Shown here in pieces: positions 58,301 to 60,000 of a stretch of DNA of 60,000 nt. Source of the stretch: Lineus longissimus (lineage: Eukaryota; Nemertea; Pilidiophora; Heteronemertea; Lineidae). The stretch spans positions 14,634,001-14,694,000 of the forward strand of contig NC_088321.1 of assembly GCF_910592395.1 (NCBI RefSeq), written 5' to 3'. A program made the position numbers and the translations under genes. The notes below the pieces were generated by a model. That model saw only the letters and a list, made by a program, of their open reading frames with translations. It was not told the origin of the DNA and searched no databases. How positions within the stretch are numbered: the first letter of the stretch is position 1; every line of letters starts with the position of its first letter.

Positions 58301-59631
58301 GCACAAGACTTCCGCGGAGGTGGAATTCTGGGGCATCAAAATCACAGGCGCCTTCATGGTGACATCAAGCCCGATGCGCATGGCTTTCTCGTGAAGATTT
58401 TTCGCCTGCTCCTGCGCAGTCTCCGCCAATTTATCACTGGCTTCAGCAATCTTGTCTTTCGCCTCTTGGAATTTGTTGGCGAAAAGCTGAAATGAGAATG
58501 TAAAGGGAGATTTTAATGTCTCTTTTTTACATAATATAGATATTAGCCTTTGTCAAAACCAACTGGGATTGGAAAGCTCACGATGAATACTTTCTGATAA
58601 TACCATTAACAGGCTGAAGCTCTCCATAAGCAGTTTCTGATGGGAGCATTTGTAAACCTATTGACATGACCATTCTTTGGAAAGCTCTCGATGAGCATGC
58701 TACCATTTGTGAGCCTACTGACATGACCATCCAAAGGAAAGCTCTCAATGAGCTTGCTACCATTTGTGAGCCAACTGACATGACCATTCATTGGAAAGCT
58801 CTCAATGAGCATGCTACCATTTGTTAGCCTATTGACATGACCATCCATTGGAAAGCTCTCAATGAGCACGGTACCATTTGTTAGCCTATTGACATGACCA
58901 TCCATTGGAAAGCTCTCAATGAGCACGGTACCATTTGTGAGCCTATTGACATGACCATCCATTGGAAAGCTCTCAATGAGCACGGTACCATTTGTGAGCC
59001 TATTGACATGACCATCCATTGGAAAGCTCTCAATGAGCATGCTACCATTTGTGAGCCTATTGACATGACCATCCATTGGAAAGCTCTCAATGTGCATGCT
59101 ACCATTTGTGAGCCTATTGACATGACCATCCATTGGAAAGCTCTCAATGAGCATGCTACCATTTGTGAGCCTATTGACATGACCATCCATTGGAAAGCTC
59201 TCAACGAGCATGCTACCATTTGTGAGCCTATTGACATGACCATTCATTGGAAAGCCCTCAATGAGCATGCTACCATTTGTGAGCCTATTGACATGACCAT
59301 TCATTGGAAAGCTCTCAATGAGCATGCTACCATTTGTGAGCCTATTGACATGACCATCCATTGGAAAGCACTCAATCAGCACTTTCTGATGTTACAATTT
59401 GCAACAAGATTTTTACGACTTTTGGACCTCCCCCACCTACACAAGACAGTTTCATCAACTCACCAGCAGGCCTGCAACAAACTTATTCAGGAAGACGACT
59501 TGTATACATCCAATTTGAACAGTAACCTTTGTATCCACGCATTGCATTAACTCATATTTGTCCCCCTCTGTTCCATCATTGAAGACCGTCACCCCCATCG
59601 ACAAGACTTCACCGTCAGCTATTGACAAAAT
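15496..59631 (-). CDS. VPS13A: VPS13A/C-type bridge-like lipid transfer protein, 3' two-thirds of gene (37 exons)
   Basis: 37 exons joined in unbroken phase give 2,122 residues and a TAA stop at 15496-15498. Human VPS13A has about 3,174 aa and VPS13C about 3,750, so the N-terminal chorein end is beyond 60000. Known role: a rod with a hydrophobic groove that moves phospholipids between membranes at contact sites (ER-mitochondria, ER-lipid droplet, ER-endolysosome). Domains in window residues: rod 1-770; VAB domain with six repeats about 771-1380, each with its conserved Asn (VLLNHSG, VKNQLP, FQNHLP, MVNKTG, MLVNKAK, IVNQTQ); APT1-like and rod end 1465-1767; ATG2-like C-terminal helices 1768-1970; PH-like domain 1970-2122, known in VPS13A to bind the scramblase XK. 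Invertebrates may have one ancestor of VPS13A and C, so the symbol is approximate. VPS13B/D are less similar by recalled sequence. Confidence 0.95.
15737..15762. repeat. 26-bp perfect palindrome
   Basis: CCAGGGACGTAGA followed by its exact reverse complement. The central ACGTAGATCTACGT is shared with the palindrome at 19590-19607. Confidence 0.85.
15795..15869 (-). CDS. VPS13A: VPS13 penultimate exon
   Basis: 25 codons, phase 0-0: [20 protein letters not shown], then EKTAE. Corresponds to the last beta strands of the PH-like domain. Donor GTAAGC. Confidence 0.9.
15998..16226. mobile_element. MITE family with TTTCACGAAAAAATGGCAC ends, copy 1
   Basis: Left end TTTCACAAAAAATGGCAC, right end GTGCCATTTTTTTCGTGA, 229 bp. 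Copies at 36386-36592 and, partly, about 39785-39975 share interior landmarks (CATGCTTTGTCC-like, TTTTCTGTGAA, ATCACCAAAAA). Confidence 0.75.
16470..16702. mobile_element. Mariner-like MITE, 233 bp
   Basis: TA, then a 24-bp inverted repeat CAGTCCAAATCACAATTGAC (+ATCC) with one mismatch to the other end, then TA. TA target duplication and CAGT start fit Tc1/mariner MITEs. The interior is rich in TGACGCA and TGCGCGA words. Confidence 0.85.
18654..19021. repeat. Short inverted repeat pair
   Basis: TATAGGCAGGAGCT at 18654-18667 is repeated inverted at 19008-19021, about 368 bp overall. It could bound an old MITE. Confidence 0.4.
19152..19628. mobile_element. TIR-bounded element with three tandem hairpins
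   Basis: Outer ends GTTAACACCTTCAGCGCCGA (+ACCA) and, inverted, TGGTTCGGCGCGTAAGGTGT (+TAAAC). Inside are three consecutive near-perfect hairpins at 19190-19289, 19314-19413 and 19435-19544, each of form GAACTACGCCATCGCCATCT ... mirrored. The right end also has an 18-bp palindrome (19590-19607). Confidence 0.85.
19590..19607. repeat. 18-bp perfect palindrome
   Basis: CCACGTAGATCTACGTGG, sharing its 14-bp core with the palindrome at 15737-15762. Confidence 0.85.
19722..20003 (-). CDS. Candidate VPS13 cassette exon with five R-R-x-S motifs
   Basis: Acceptor CATTTACAG at 20004-20012; donor GTACGC at 19720-19721 (alternative GTGCAT six bases earlier). It holds 94 codons, phase 0 at both ends, so it can be included or skipped between the phase-0 exons ending at 22036 and starting at 15869. 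R-R-x-S occurs at residues 17, 39, 59, 74 and 85 (RRES, RRCS, RRFS, RRLS, RRLS), some within NLARR(F/L)SG repeats. The serines use TCT, TCT, TCG, TCA and TCC, and the arginines use AGA, AGG, CGT, CGG and CGC, so the peptide is kept while the DNA drifts. R-R-x-S is the classic PKA-type site. It is absent from human VPS13 by recalled alignment. Could be an exon of another transcript; splicing unproven. Confidence 0.5.
20105..21508. mobile_element. 1.4-kb non-autonomous element with ~40-60-bp TIRs
   Basis: TGCAAGTATCAATTCGTTTC then TTGTACCCCCC at the left is mirrored at 21470-21508. Similarity continues inward through CCTCCTCAA. Frames inside show no transposase motif, so it would be a deletion derivative. 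Confidence 0.65.
21920..21956. repeat. 37-bp palindrome in ATC-rich microsatellite
   Basis: CACTATCATTATCACTAT, one central base, then the exact reverse complement. It lies within GATAATGATAGT-type simple sequence. Confidence 0.8.
22036..22159 (-). CDS. VPS13A: VPS13 exon, PH-like domain
   Basis: Phase 2-0: [19 protein letters not shown], then [18 protein letters not shown]. Matches the middle of the C-terminal PH-like domain ('GxLFxxxxWxYxxxE'). Confidence 0.93.
22463..22669 (-). CDS. VPS13A: VPS13 exon, start of PH-like domain
   Basis: Phase 2-2: [20 protein letters not shown] is the family signature (RxPR...DGxIRPY) after the amphipathic region; ends HVLLVTNK. Confidence 0.95.
22697..22830 (-). 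mobile_element. pogo/Tc1-like MITE ('AACCTCCCTTA' family), diverged copy
   Basis: ACAGTGGAAACTCCC start, internal GGACACCC, AGAGAGGTCAAATT and TAGTGTCCTTGATAGAG words shared with the fuller copies at 24413-24600 and 27552-27714. One end is eroded. Confidence 0.6.
22944..23031 (-). CDS. VPS13A: VPS13 exon, C-terminal helices
   Basis: Phase 1-2: [20 protein letters not shown], then [10 protein letters not shown]. Matches the conserved GxGKGLxGxxxRPxxGxxD repeat before the PH-like domain. Confidence 0.95.
23438..23504 (-). pseudogene. Decayed partial copy of VPS13 exon 23517-23838
   Basis: Reads [20 protein letters not shown] on the - strand, against [20 protein letters not shown] in the parent exon, with 26 identical bases in a row. 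It lies 13 bp past the parent's donor, too close to be spliced as a separate exon. Confidence 0.75.
23517..23838 (-). CDS. VPS13A: VPS13 exon, ATG2-like C-terminal region
   Basis: Phase 0-1, 107 codons: [69 protein letters not shown]. Glycine-spaced amphipathic helices that in VPS13 bind lipid droplets or mitochondria. Confidence 0.96.
24190..24385 (-). CDS. VPS13A: VPS13 exon, ATG_C domain
   Basis: Phase 2-0: [20 protein letters not shown], then [20 protein letters not shown]. This is one of the most conserved segments of VPS13 and of the ATG2 C-terminus. Confidence 0.97.
24413..24600 (+). mobile_element. pogo/Tc1-like MITE, copy 2
   Basis: TTACAGTATTACCTCCCTTA to AGAGGTTCTACTCTA, with internal GACACTAGTTTTGATCCC and ATTTGACCTCTCTAATCAGG. 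A short GACACC stretch is repeated. Confidence 0.8.
24774..24907 (-). CDS. VPS13A: VPS13 exon
   Basis: Phase 0-2: [20 protein letters not shown], then [19 protein letters not shown]. Matches the conserved 'LLKSIGxTLTDVDDLIFKL' segment. Confidence 0.95.
25160..25250 (-). pseudogene. Decayed copy 1 of VPS13 exon 25392-25514
   Basis: On the - strand reads [10 protein letters not shown][12 protein letters not shown], aligned to [19 protein letters not shown] of the parent. The in-frame TAA marks it as dead. Confidence 0.75.
25297..25362 (-). pseudogene. Decayed copy 2 of VPS13 exon 25392-25514
   Basis: + strand TTTTGACATCACCC and AACTTGCATCA (identical 11-mer), then TCCATCAAAGT, in the same order as in the parent exon, with small indels. 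Confidence 0.6.
25392..25514 (-). CDS. VPS13A: VPS13 exon
   Basis: 41 codons, phase 0-0: [20 protein letters not shown], then [11 protein letters not shown]. Corresponds to the family's 'FFEHFHISPVKLHLS' region. Confidence 0.93.
25740..25975 (-). repeat. tRNA-derived SINE
   Basis: On the - strand: A box TAGCCTAGTGGT (25953-25964), B box GGTTCAATCC (25914-25923) in GGGTTCAATCCCGGG, tRNA-Gly-like spacing, then GGTCTGTCGGATGGGCCTAA with AGCCGTGGTCCCTTGTACC. The last resembles a conserved central domain I recall in several invertebrate SINEs. The 3' end is uncertain. It lies in a VPS13 intron, sense to the gene. Confidence 0.7.
26112..26284 (-). CDS. VPS13A: VPS13 exon
   Basis: Phase 1-0: [20 protein letters not shown], then [20 protein letters not shown]. 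Matches the family's 'QEMALKIDQGFLGAIIALF'. Confidence 0.96.
26551..26921 (-). CDS. VPS13A: VPS13 exon, APT1-like region
   Basis: Phase 2-1, 123 codons: [56 protein letters not shown]. Matches the 'LYWLQVDNQLPGxxFPVVxxPxxPPKS' core of VPS13. Confidence 0.97.
27334..27443 (-). CDS. VPS13A: VPS13 exon
   Basis: Phase 0-2: [20 protein letters not shown], then EVAYLGITS. Matches 'LxSLGLSLVNNxxxxEVxYIGITSS'. Confidence 0.96.
27552..27714 (+). mobile_element. pogo/Tc1-like MITE, copy 3 (most intact)
   Basis: TACAGTAGAACCTCCCTTAG at one end and GAGAGGTTCTACTGTA at the other, ~165 bp, with TA at both edges as the probable target duplication. Best reference copy of the family in this window. Confidence 0.85.
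27928..28092. mobile_element. MITE with GGGCCGAATTCATAAAGGGC ends
   Basis: 165 bp. GGGCCGAATTCATAAAGGGC (+GTTTA) is mirrored by TAAACGCCCTTTATGAATTT (+GGCCC), about 24 of 25 bases. AT repeats just to the left may be the target. Confidence 0.85.
28093..30327 (-). other. VPS13 intron with dense TGACCTTGA words
   Basis: Part of the 4.97-kb intron 27444-32113. Between 28829 and 29332 the hexamer TGACCT occurs 13 times, all on the + strand. The rest shows no repeat family or coding potential. Confidence 0.7.
30328..31375 (+). mobile_element. Element of three ~305-bp tandem units ending in (GAC)n and a hairpin
   Basis: CCTCTGTGACCTTGA...AGGTCAAAT begins near 30348, 30660 and 30967; each unit continues through a TGGCCCCCTGG..GGCCAAA segment and GAAACGTGCC. 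After 31240 come ACGGACGACGG, about 26 GAC triplets, GACGCCACGG, and the hairpin AGCTCACCTCTGCTAAGAGG (+TGAGCT) followed by AAAAATA. The end matches the 10011-12048 element. Confidence 0.75.
31242..31331 (+). repeat. (GAC)n microsatellite
   Basis: Near-perfect GAC/ACG/CGA triplet array within the element above. It gives spurious poly-Arg or poly-Ser frames on both strands. Confidence 0.95.
32114..32363 (-). CDS. VPS13A: VPS13 exon
   Basis: Phase 2-0: [20 protein letters not shown], then [20 protein letters not shown]. Matches 'IHWVSFLDGRQRVLLFTDD' at the end of the VAB region. Confidence 0.97.
32591..32721 (-). CDS. VPS13A: VPS13 exon, VAB repeat 6
   Basis: Phase 0-2: [20 protein letters not shown], then [14 protein letters not shown]. 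The Asn in LIVNQT is the invariant repeat residue; in yeast Vps13 the sixth repeat binds Pro-x-Pro adaptor motifs. Confidence 0.93.
33034..33228 (-). CDS. VPS13A: VPS13 exon, VAB domain
   Basis: 65 codons, phase 0-0: [39 protein letters not shown]. 'xPFWPxxxxKxMxxR' is a VAB repeat core. Confidence 0.94.
33447..33638 (-). CDS. VPS13A: VPS13 exon, VAB repeat 5
   Basis: 64 codons, phase 0-0: [20 protein letters not shown], then [16 protein letters not shown] with the repeat asparagine. Corresponds to human 'FSLDTVGSYG...'. Confidence 0.96.
34712..34770. promoter_or_regulatory. Cluster of three X-box-like sites
   Basis: GTTGCTAGGCAAC (34712-34724) and GTTGCCAGGCAAC (34740-34752) are full palindromes; GCCTAGCAACC (34760-34770) is a half-site pair. 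They match the RFX pattern GTNRCC-RGYAAC. Binding not shown. Confidence 0.4.
35036..35226. mobile_element. MITE with 35-bp TIRs
   Basis: TGTGACCCACCACGACAAAA (continuing TGAGTCGCATGTCGC) is mirrored at 35192-35226 with a single mismatch; total 191 bp. Confidence 0.9.
35284..35370 (-). repeat. tRNA-Asp-like SINE head
   Basis: On the - strand: GTGGTTCAGTGGAATCAT (A box), CTGTCAC (GTC anticodon loop), GAGGCCCCAGGTTCAGTTCT (B box). Stems are imperfect, so a SINE or tRNA pseudogene, not a working tRNA. Confidence 0.5.
35515..35598 (-). CDS. VPS13A: VPS13 exon, lysine-rich insert in VAB domain
   Basis: 28 codons, phase 0-0, acceptor TTTTGCCAG and donor [26 protein letters not shown], then QPWKKSGK. 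Human VPS13A appears to lack an equivalent, so this looks like a charged loop between VAB repeats 4 and 5, possibly alternatively spliced. The low-complexity composition makes the assignment slightly less sure than its neighbours. Confidence 0.75.
36386..36592. mobile_element. MITE family TTTCACGAAAAAATGGCAC, copy 2
   Basis: TTTCACGAAAAAATGGCAC at the left, GTGCCATTTTCTCGTGAA at the right. The interior aligns with 15998-16226. Confidence 0.8.
37217..37418. mobile_element. MITE with AGGGCCCGGTTGTCCAAAG end
   Basis: Left end matches the family at 5171-5314; right end CTTTGAACAACC lacks the outer GGGCCC. The interior has repeated CAGCAGCCGC / AGCGGCTGCT inverted words. Confidence 0.6.
38431..38492. 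repeat. Paired palindromes AACCGTGTATATACGGTT and ACCGTATATATACGGT
   Basis: Two self-complementary 16-18-mers about 25 bp apart within a GGCAGTG...AAACATGGCA context. Confidence 0.75.
38770..38990. mobile_element. Foldback element with ~45-bp arms
   Basis: TTGGCAAGCCCGGCTTACCA ... TTTTTTCTTGTCCTG at the left is mirrored by CAGGACAAAAAAAGATGCCT ... GGCTTGCCAA at the right. More CCGAACAGG/CCAAACAGG copies inside. Confidence 0.75.
39076..39168 (-). CDS. VPS13A: VPS13 exon, VAB domain
   Basis: 31 codons, phase 0-0: [20 protein letters not shown], then [11 protein letters not shown]. Aligns directly after the exon ending QYK (human 'HPADFRDIILFSFKKKNIF'). Confidence 0.95.
39785..39975. mobile_element. 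MITE family TTTCACGAAAAAATGGCAC, eroded copy 3
   Basis: The right part (TTTTCTGCACGAAAAC ... AGTGCCGTTTTCTCGCGAA) aligns with copies 1 and 2; the left end is lost. Confidence 0.5.
40577..40740 (+). mobile_element. pogo/Tc1-like MITE, copy 4, truncated
   Basis: ACAGTAGAGTGGAACCTTCC start, then GGACACCCTCCCTATC, TTTTAATCCCAAACTGGTCA and AATCAGGACACTTCC; the closing TIR is missing. Confidence 0.7.
40805..40822 (-). CDS. Candidate 18-nt VPS13 microexon (MYTKHQ)
   Basis: TTCACAG acceptor and GTAGGT donor flank six codons in phase 0-0, so it would fit between exons 43662-43760 and 39076-39168. The context would allow it by chance; needs transcript evidence. Confidence 0.3.
40962..41841 (+). repeat. 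34-bp minisatellite, ~26 copies
   Basis: Unit CAGCCTCTTGTTGTTCATTT + TTCTTACCCCAAAT, nearly identical throughout. Five units carry GGTCAT in place of GTTCAT. Because 34 is not a multiple of 3 and the unit has no forward stop in any frame, all three + frames stay open for about 300 codons; they are artefacts of the repeat. Confidence 0.97.
42501..42518 (-). CDS. Candidate 18-nt VPS13 microexon (QDMMEE)
   Basis: TCTCTTTTCCAG acceptor and GTACAA donor flank six codons in phase 0-0. Same gap as the other candidate microexon. Strong acceptor, weak donor. Confidence 0.3.
42865..43553. repeat. 40-bp minisatellite, ~17 copies
   Basis: Unit CAGATAACAGCTGCAGTGAT + ACGCTACAATGCAAACATCG. In the left half ACGCT and ACGTA variants alternate, an 80-bp higher-order unit; the right half is more diverged (CATTGCAGATTACAG). 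It ends about 110 bp from the next VPS13 exon. Confidence 0.95.
43662..43760 (-). CDS. VPS13A: VPS13 exon, VAB repeat 4
   Basis: 33 codons, phase 0-0: [20 protein letters not shown], then [13 protein letters not shown]. Contains the invariant repeat Asn (VNKT). Confidence 0.96.
43941..44054 (-). CDS. VPS13A: VPS13 exon, VAB domain
   Basis: 38 codons, phase 0-0: [20 protein letters not shown], then [18 protein letters not shown]. Confidence 0.92.
44334..44552 (-). CDS. VPS13A: VPS13 exon, VAB repeat 3
   Basis: 73 codons, phase 0-0: [45 protein letters not shown] holds the repeat asparagine; human has 'LxNLLPYSLRYLLEGTA'. Confidence 0.96.
44553..45132 (-). other. VPS13 intron, 580 bp, with a decayed exon copy
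   Basis: The right end (45005-45112) is the partial exon duplication listed separately. The rest shows nothing recognised. Confidence 0.7.
45005..45112 (-). pseudogene. Decayed partial copy of VPS13 exon 45133-45399
   Basis: On the - strand GATATGAAATTCTGAGTTGT, CGTGGTGAAGAA, CAGAGAGGGTTATGTGTGAT and GAGCAGGCGAGGAACGT follow the order of the parent's last 110 bases, with indels and an ~18-bp insertion. The frame is broken. Confidence 0.75.
45133..45399 (-). CDS. VPS13A: VPS13 exon, VAB repeat 2
   Basis: 89 codons, phase 0-0: [58 protein letters not shown]. Repeat Asn in VKNQLP. Confidence 0.96.
45471..45570. repeat. Inverted 20-bp repeats, probably SINE tails
   Basis: AATAATGAGTATTTTATATA at 45471-45490 is exactly mirrored at 45551-45570. 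On the - strand GCGCTTTGAGCGAG ... GCGCTATATAAAATACTCAT (+TATT) resembles an ATT-tailed SINE end. Confidence 0.65.
45842..46003 (-). CDS. VPS13A: VPS13 exon, VAB repeat 1-2
   Basis: 54 codons, phase 0-0: [20 protein letters not shown], then [11 protein letters not shown] leading into the next repeat. Confidence 0.94.
46254..46406 (-). CDS. VPS13A: VPS13 exon, VAB domain
   Basis: 51 codons, phase 0-0: [20 protein letters not shown], then [20 protein letters not shown]. Poorly conserved against human, but splice sites and phase fit. Confidence 0.82.
46407..47405 (-). other. VPS13 intron, 1 kb, with 27-bp minisatellite
   Basis: 46540-47060 holds nothing recognised apart from an inverted TAGACTGGT/ACCAGTCTA pair (46874/46906); the array follows at 47069-47318. 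Confidence 0.7.
47069..47318 (+). repeat. 27-bp minisatellite, ~9 copies
   Basis: Unit ACCTGCAGGTAGCCTAGCCT + AGCCTGA/G, with an internal AGCCT sub-repeat. Variants CTGTAGG and CTGAAGG occur. Confidence 0.95.
47406..47528 (-). CDS. VPS13A: VPS13 exon, VAB repeat 1
   Basis: 41 codons, phase 0-0: [20 protein letters not shown], then [20 protein letters not shown]. First repeat asparagine in LLNHSG. Confidence 0.95.
47572..47830 (+). repeat. Degraded start of the GGCCTAGGGCTCAGCTGA element
   Basis: GTGAGGGCCTAGGGCTCAGC resembles the 10011 start; later AAACGTGCCAC and TTGAAAAGCAGGTCAAATCA match inner parts of the 30328-31375 units. Heavily eroded. Confidence 0.45.
47938..48345 (-). CDS. VPS13A: VPS13 exon, end of rod before VAB
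   Basis: 136 codons, phase 0-0: [58 protein letters not shown]. Matches human 'HYYNEIHAVWEPLIERVEG' and 'ISKSCLNVFNNLAKG'. Confidence 0.97.
48780..48959 (-). CDS. VPS13A: VPS13 exon, rod
   Basis: 60 codons, phase 0-0: [20 protein letters not shown], then [20 protein letters not shown]. Matches 'LWGIKSINDYNTWFLG'. Confidence 0.93.
49264..49303 (+). mobile_element. pogo/Tc1-like MITE, 3' end remnant
   Basis: AGAGTCCTTAATAGAGAGGT then TCTTCTGTA matches the closing end of the family. Confidence 0.5.
50077..50222. repeat. Foldback with ACCAGGTCT/AAAACCTGAGTA arms
   Basis: CAGGTCT...GAAAACCTGAGTA near 50055-50093 is loosely mirrored by TACTCAGGTTTTCGGGAATG...AGACCTGAT near 50191-50222. Inside, GAACAACTGCAATGC is tandemly repeated (50132, 50163). 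Confidence 0.5.
51240..51556. repeat. 21-bp minisatellite, ~15 copies
   Basis: Unit CATGGATCATGCACGCACCTG. As 21 is a multiple of 3, several frames on both strands run open for 85-126 codons (Met-His/Cys/Ala rich), without gene-like features. Confidence 0.95.
52101..52427. repeat. Recent tandem duplication, 163 bp x 2
   Basis: TAATCGGCGTTTTCACTCTA at 52101 recurs at 52264 and the copies stay almost identical to TCTATTTC. They differ by a few bases (for example C7/C8, CACATAG/CTCATAG). Confidence 0.95.
52840..53115 (-). CDS. VPS13A: VPS13 exon, rod
   Basis: 92 codons, phase 0-0: [60 protein letters not shown]. Matches 'VKEFIIKISPIILNTVLTIMAAL'. Confidence 0.96.
53382..53518 (-). CDS. VPS13A: VPS13 exon, rod
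   Basis: Phase 1-0: [20 protein letters not shown], then [20 protein letters not shown]. '[13 protein letters not shown]' is the family repeat (human 'ITDPEVVFVASLT'). Confidence 0.95.
53799..54059 (+). mobile_element. pogo/Tc1-like MITE, copy 5, with internal duplication
   Basis: CACAGTGGAACCTCCTTCAG start; the segment TTTCCATT(A/C)AATTTGACC to GACCCTAATAAAGAGGT occurs twice (53879-53963 and 53967-54052). Its right end runs into the donor site of exon 54060-54197. Confidence 0.8.
54060..54197 (-). CDS. VPS13A: VPS13 exon, rod
   Basis: Phase 1-1: [20 protein letters not shown], then [20 protein letters not shown]. Matches 'LDKLYVCASVEFLMTVADFF'. The donor GTAAG is immediately followed by MITE sequence. 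Confidence 0.95.
54518..54618 (-). CDS. VPS13A: VPS13 exon, rod
   Basis: Phase 2-1: [20 protein letters not shown], then [13 protein letters not shown]. Matches human 'RMIDRKNDQDN'. Confidence 0.92.
54619..55937 (-). other. VPS13 intron, 1.3 kb
   Basis: Contains three TTTCCATGG words (55506-55542) and TGACCT words (55750, 55916, 55922, 55929), the last three abutting the donor of exon 55938-56113. Nothing else recognised. Confidence 0.7.
55938..56113 (-). CDS. VPS13A: VPS13 exon, rod
   Basis: Phase 0-2: [20 protein letters not shown], then [20 protein letters not shown]. 'KTCTLDDxRxG' is a strong VPS13A/C signature. Confidence 0.97.
56249..56318. repeat. Paired GACCCGG...CCGGGTC hairpins
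   Basis: GACCCGGTATTCACCGGGTC and, 26 bp on, GACCCGGCGAATACCGGGTC, then GAAAGAGTTAAA. Same architecture as other self-complementary cores in this window. Confidence 0.75.
56363..56487 (-). CDS. VPS13A: VPS13 exon, rod
   Basis: Phase 1-0: [20 protein letters not shown], then [20 protein letters not shown]. Matches 'LEFTLNFEFESLSIVLYNND'. Confidence 0.95.
56721..56865 (-). CDS. VPS13A: VPS13 exon, rod/linker
   Basis: Phase 0-1: [20 protein letters not shown], then an acidic Pro/Thr-rich linker ([20 protein letters not shown]). Matches 'LNQEDLNLLFRILTENLGEG'. Confidence 0.94.
56866..57576 (-). other. VPS13 intron, 711 bp, with 14-bp minisatellite
   Basis: Right half is AT-rich, with repeated ACAATTTCCAAAC / TTTTGACTTTGTATAC-type words after the array. 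No coding potential. Confidence 0.7.
57172..57311 (+). repeat. 14-bp minisatellite, ~10 copies
   Basis: Unit TTACTGTATTTTAT, almost perfect (one TTGCTG variant). Confidence 0.97.
57577..57724 (-). CDS. VPS13A: VPS13 exon, rod
   Basis: Phase 2-0: [20 protein letters not shown], then [16 protein letters not shown]. Matches 'VNLEFLVKRNLSAAWYHKVP'. Confidence 0.96.
58179..58486 (-). CDS. VPS13A: VPS13 exon, rod
   Basis: Phase 0-2, 102 codons: [60 protein letters not shown]. 'LKAPVIxxPQxSxS...DLGxIxVxNxF' is a VPS13 hallmark. Confidence 0.97.
58646..59383. repeat. 57-bp minisatellite, 13 copies
   Basis: Unit GAGCATGCTACCATTTGTGA + GCCTATTGACATGACCATCC + ATTGGAAAGCTCTCAAT. 57 is 19 codons, so both strands keep long frames (258 codons on -, about 165 of 218 on +). 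The array is wholly intronic in VPS13 (58487-59463). Confidence 0.97.
59464..59631 (-). CDS. VPS13A: VPS13 exon, rod (most 5' exon in window)
   Basis: 56 codons, phase 0-0: [20 protein letters not shown], then [18 protein letters not shown]. Matches '[19 protein letters not shown]' near residue 1,000 of human VPS13A. Confidence 0.96.
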
Positions 59632-60000
59632 CTGAAATAAGACGTAAATTTCATAGAAATTTCATAGGAGAGACAATTTTTTTAACTTTTATGCAAATGA
59701 TTCATATTTGTATGATGTGTAAGGCAGCCTTATACATCTCTCCTTGCAGTTCCCCCTTGCCCCAAGTCAAAAACAGAGAATACAGTGGTACCTCCCTTAG
59801 CAGACACCTCCCTATTCAGGACACAAATTGGTTGTTTCCATTCACTTTGACCTCTCCAAGAAGGACACCTCTCCACTAAGACATCCCTAAGTGGACACCC
59901 TCCTTAAGGATGCTAGTTTTGGACCCAAATTGGTTAATGGCATTGCCATTCAATTTGACCTCTCTTAACAGGACACCTCTCTATTATGGACAATACTTGT
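59632..60000 (-). other. VPS13 intron, window edge
   Basis: No exon recognised. From 59783 onward it is the MITE listed next. Confidence 0.7.
59783..60000 (+). mobile_element. pogo/Tc1-like MITE, copy 6, runs off the window
   Basis: ACAGTGGTACCTCCCTTAGC start, GGACACAAATTGG, CACTTTGACCTCTCC, then a second CCCTAAGTGGACACCCTCC start and TTTGGACCCAAATTGG. Looks like two units in tandem or a nested copy. Confidence 0.75.

Noticed and set aside
58606-59550. 258-codon minus and 218-codon plus frames
   Set aside because: Both come from the 57-bp satellite inside a VPS13 intron; the plus frame ends in the antisense of a real exon.
1-60000. Bacterial operons, prophage or plasmid functions
   Set aside because: Spliced genes, SINEs and MITEs throughout show an animal nuclear genome; no prokaryotic gene layout is present.

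Overview
This is a eukaryotic (animal) window, not a bacterial one. Coding sequence is split into short exons with GT-AG introns in matching phase. Introns and intergenic DNA are AT-rich and packed with minisatellites, tRNA-derived SINE-like pieces and small inverted-repeat elements. The repeat types (an element running from an 'AGGCCC...GGGCCT' start to a hairpin-GAGCTAAAAA end, ATT-tailed SINEs, many foldback MITEs) suggest a marine invertebrate, most likely a lophotrochozoan. That placement is an inference; the species is not identified.

Two genes lie tail to tail. On the + strand, the last nine exons (333-5695) of a cytosolic aconitase / iron regulatory protein 1 gene (ACO1 type) give 622 residues ending in a TAA stop. 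This is about the C-terminal 70% of the protein, with all three iron-sulfur cysteines and the active-site arginines present. On the - strand, 59631 down to 15496, 37 exons encode the C-terminal 2,122 residues of a VPS13A/VPS13C-type bridge-like lipid transfer protein. They cover the later part of the lipid-channel rod, all six repeats of the adaptor-binding (VAB) domain with their invariant asparagines, the ATG2-like C-terminal helices and the PH-like domain with its stop codon. Exon phases chain without a break through the whole set. The N-terminal third lies beyond position 60000. About 9.8 kb of repeat-rich DNA (5696-15495) separates the two genes.

Layout: 1-5695 ACO1 exons; 5696-7085 probable ACO1 3' UTR and flank; 7086-15495 intergenic, including a nested repeat at 9390-12530; 15496-22159 last VPS13 exons with a 5.9 kb intron that holds a triple hairpin and a candidate 94-residue cassette exon; 22463-33638 C-terminal half of VPS13; 35515-48345 VAB domain and the region before it, with several minisatellites; 48780-59631 rod exons; 59632-60000 intron with a MITE.

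Most interesting: (i) a phase 0-0 candidate cassette exon (19722-20003) with five R-R-x-S motifs whose codons have diverged synonymously, which would insert into the PH-like domain of VPS13; (ii) decayed partial copies of three VPS13 exons just downstream of their parent exons; (iii) a triple tandem 100-bp hairpin inside a TIR-bounded element; (iv) recurring self-complementary cores shared by separate loci; (v) six minisatellites, one open in all three forward frames.
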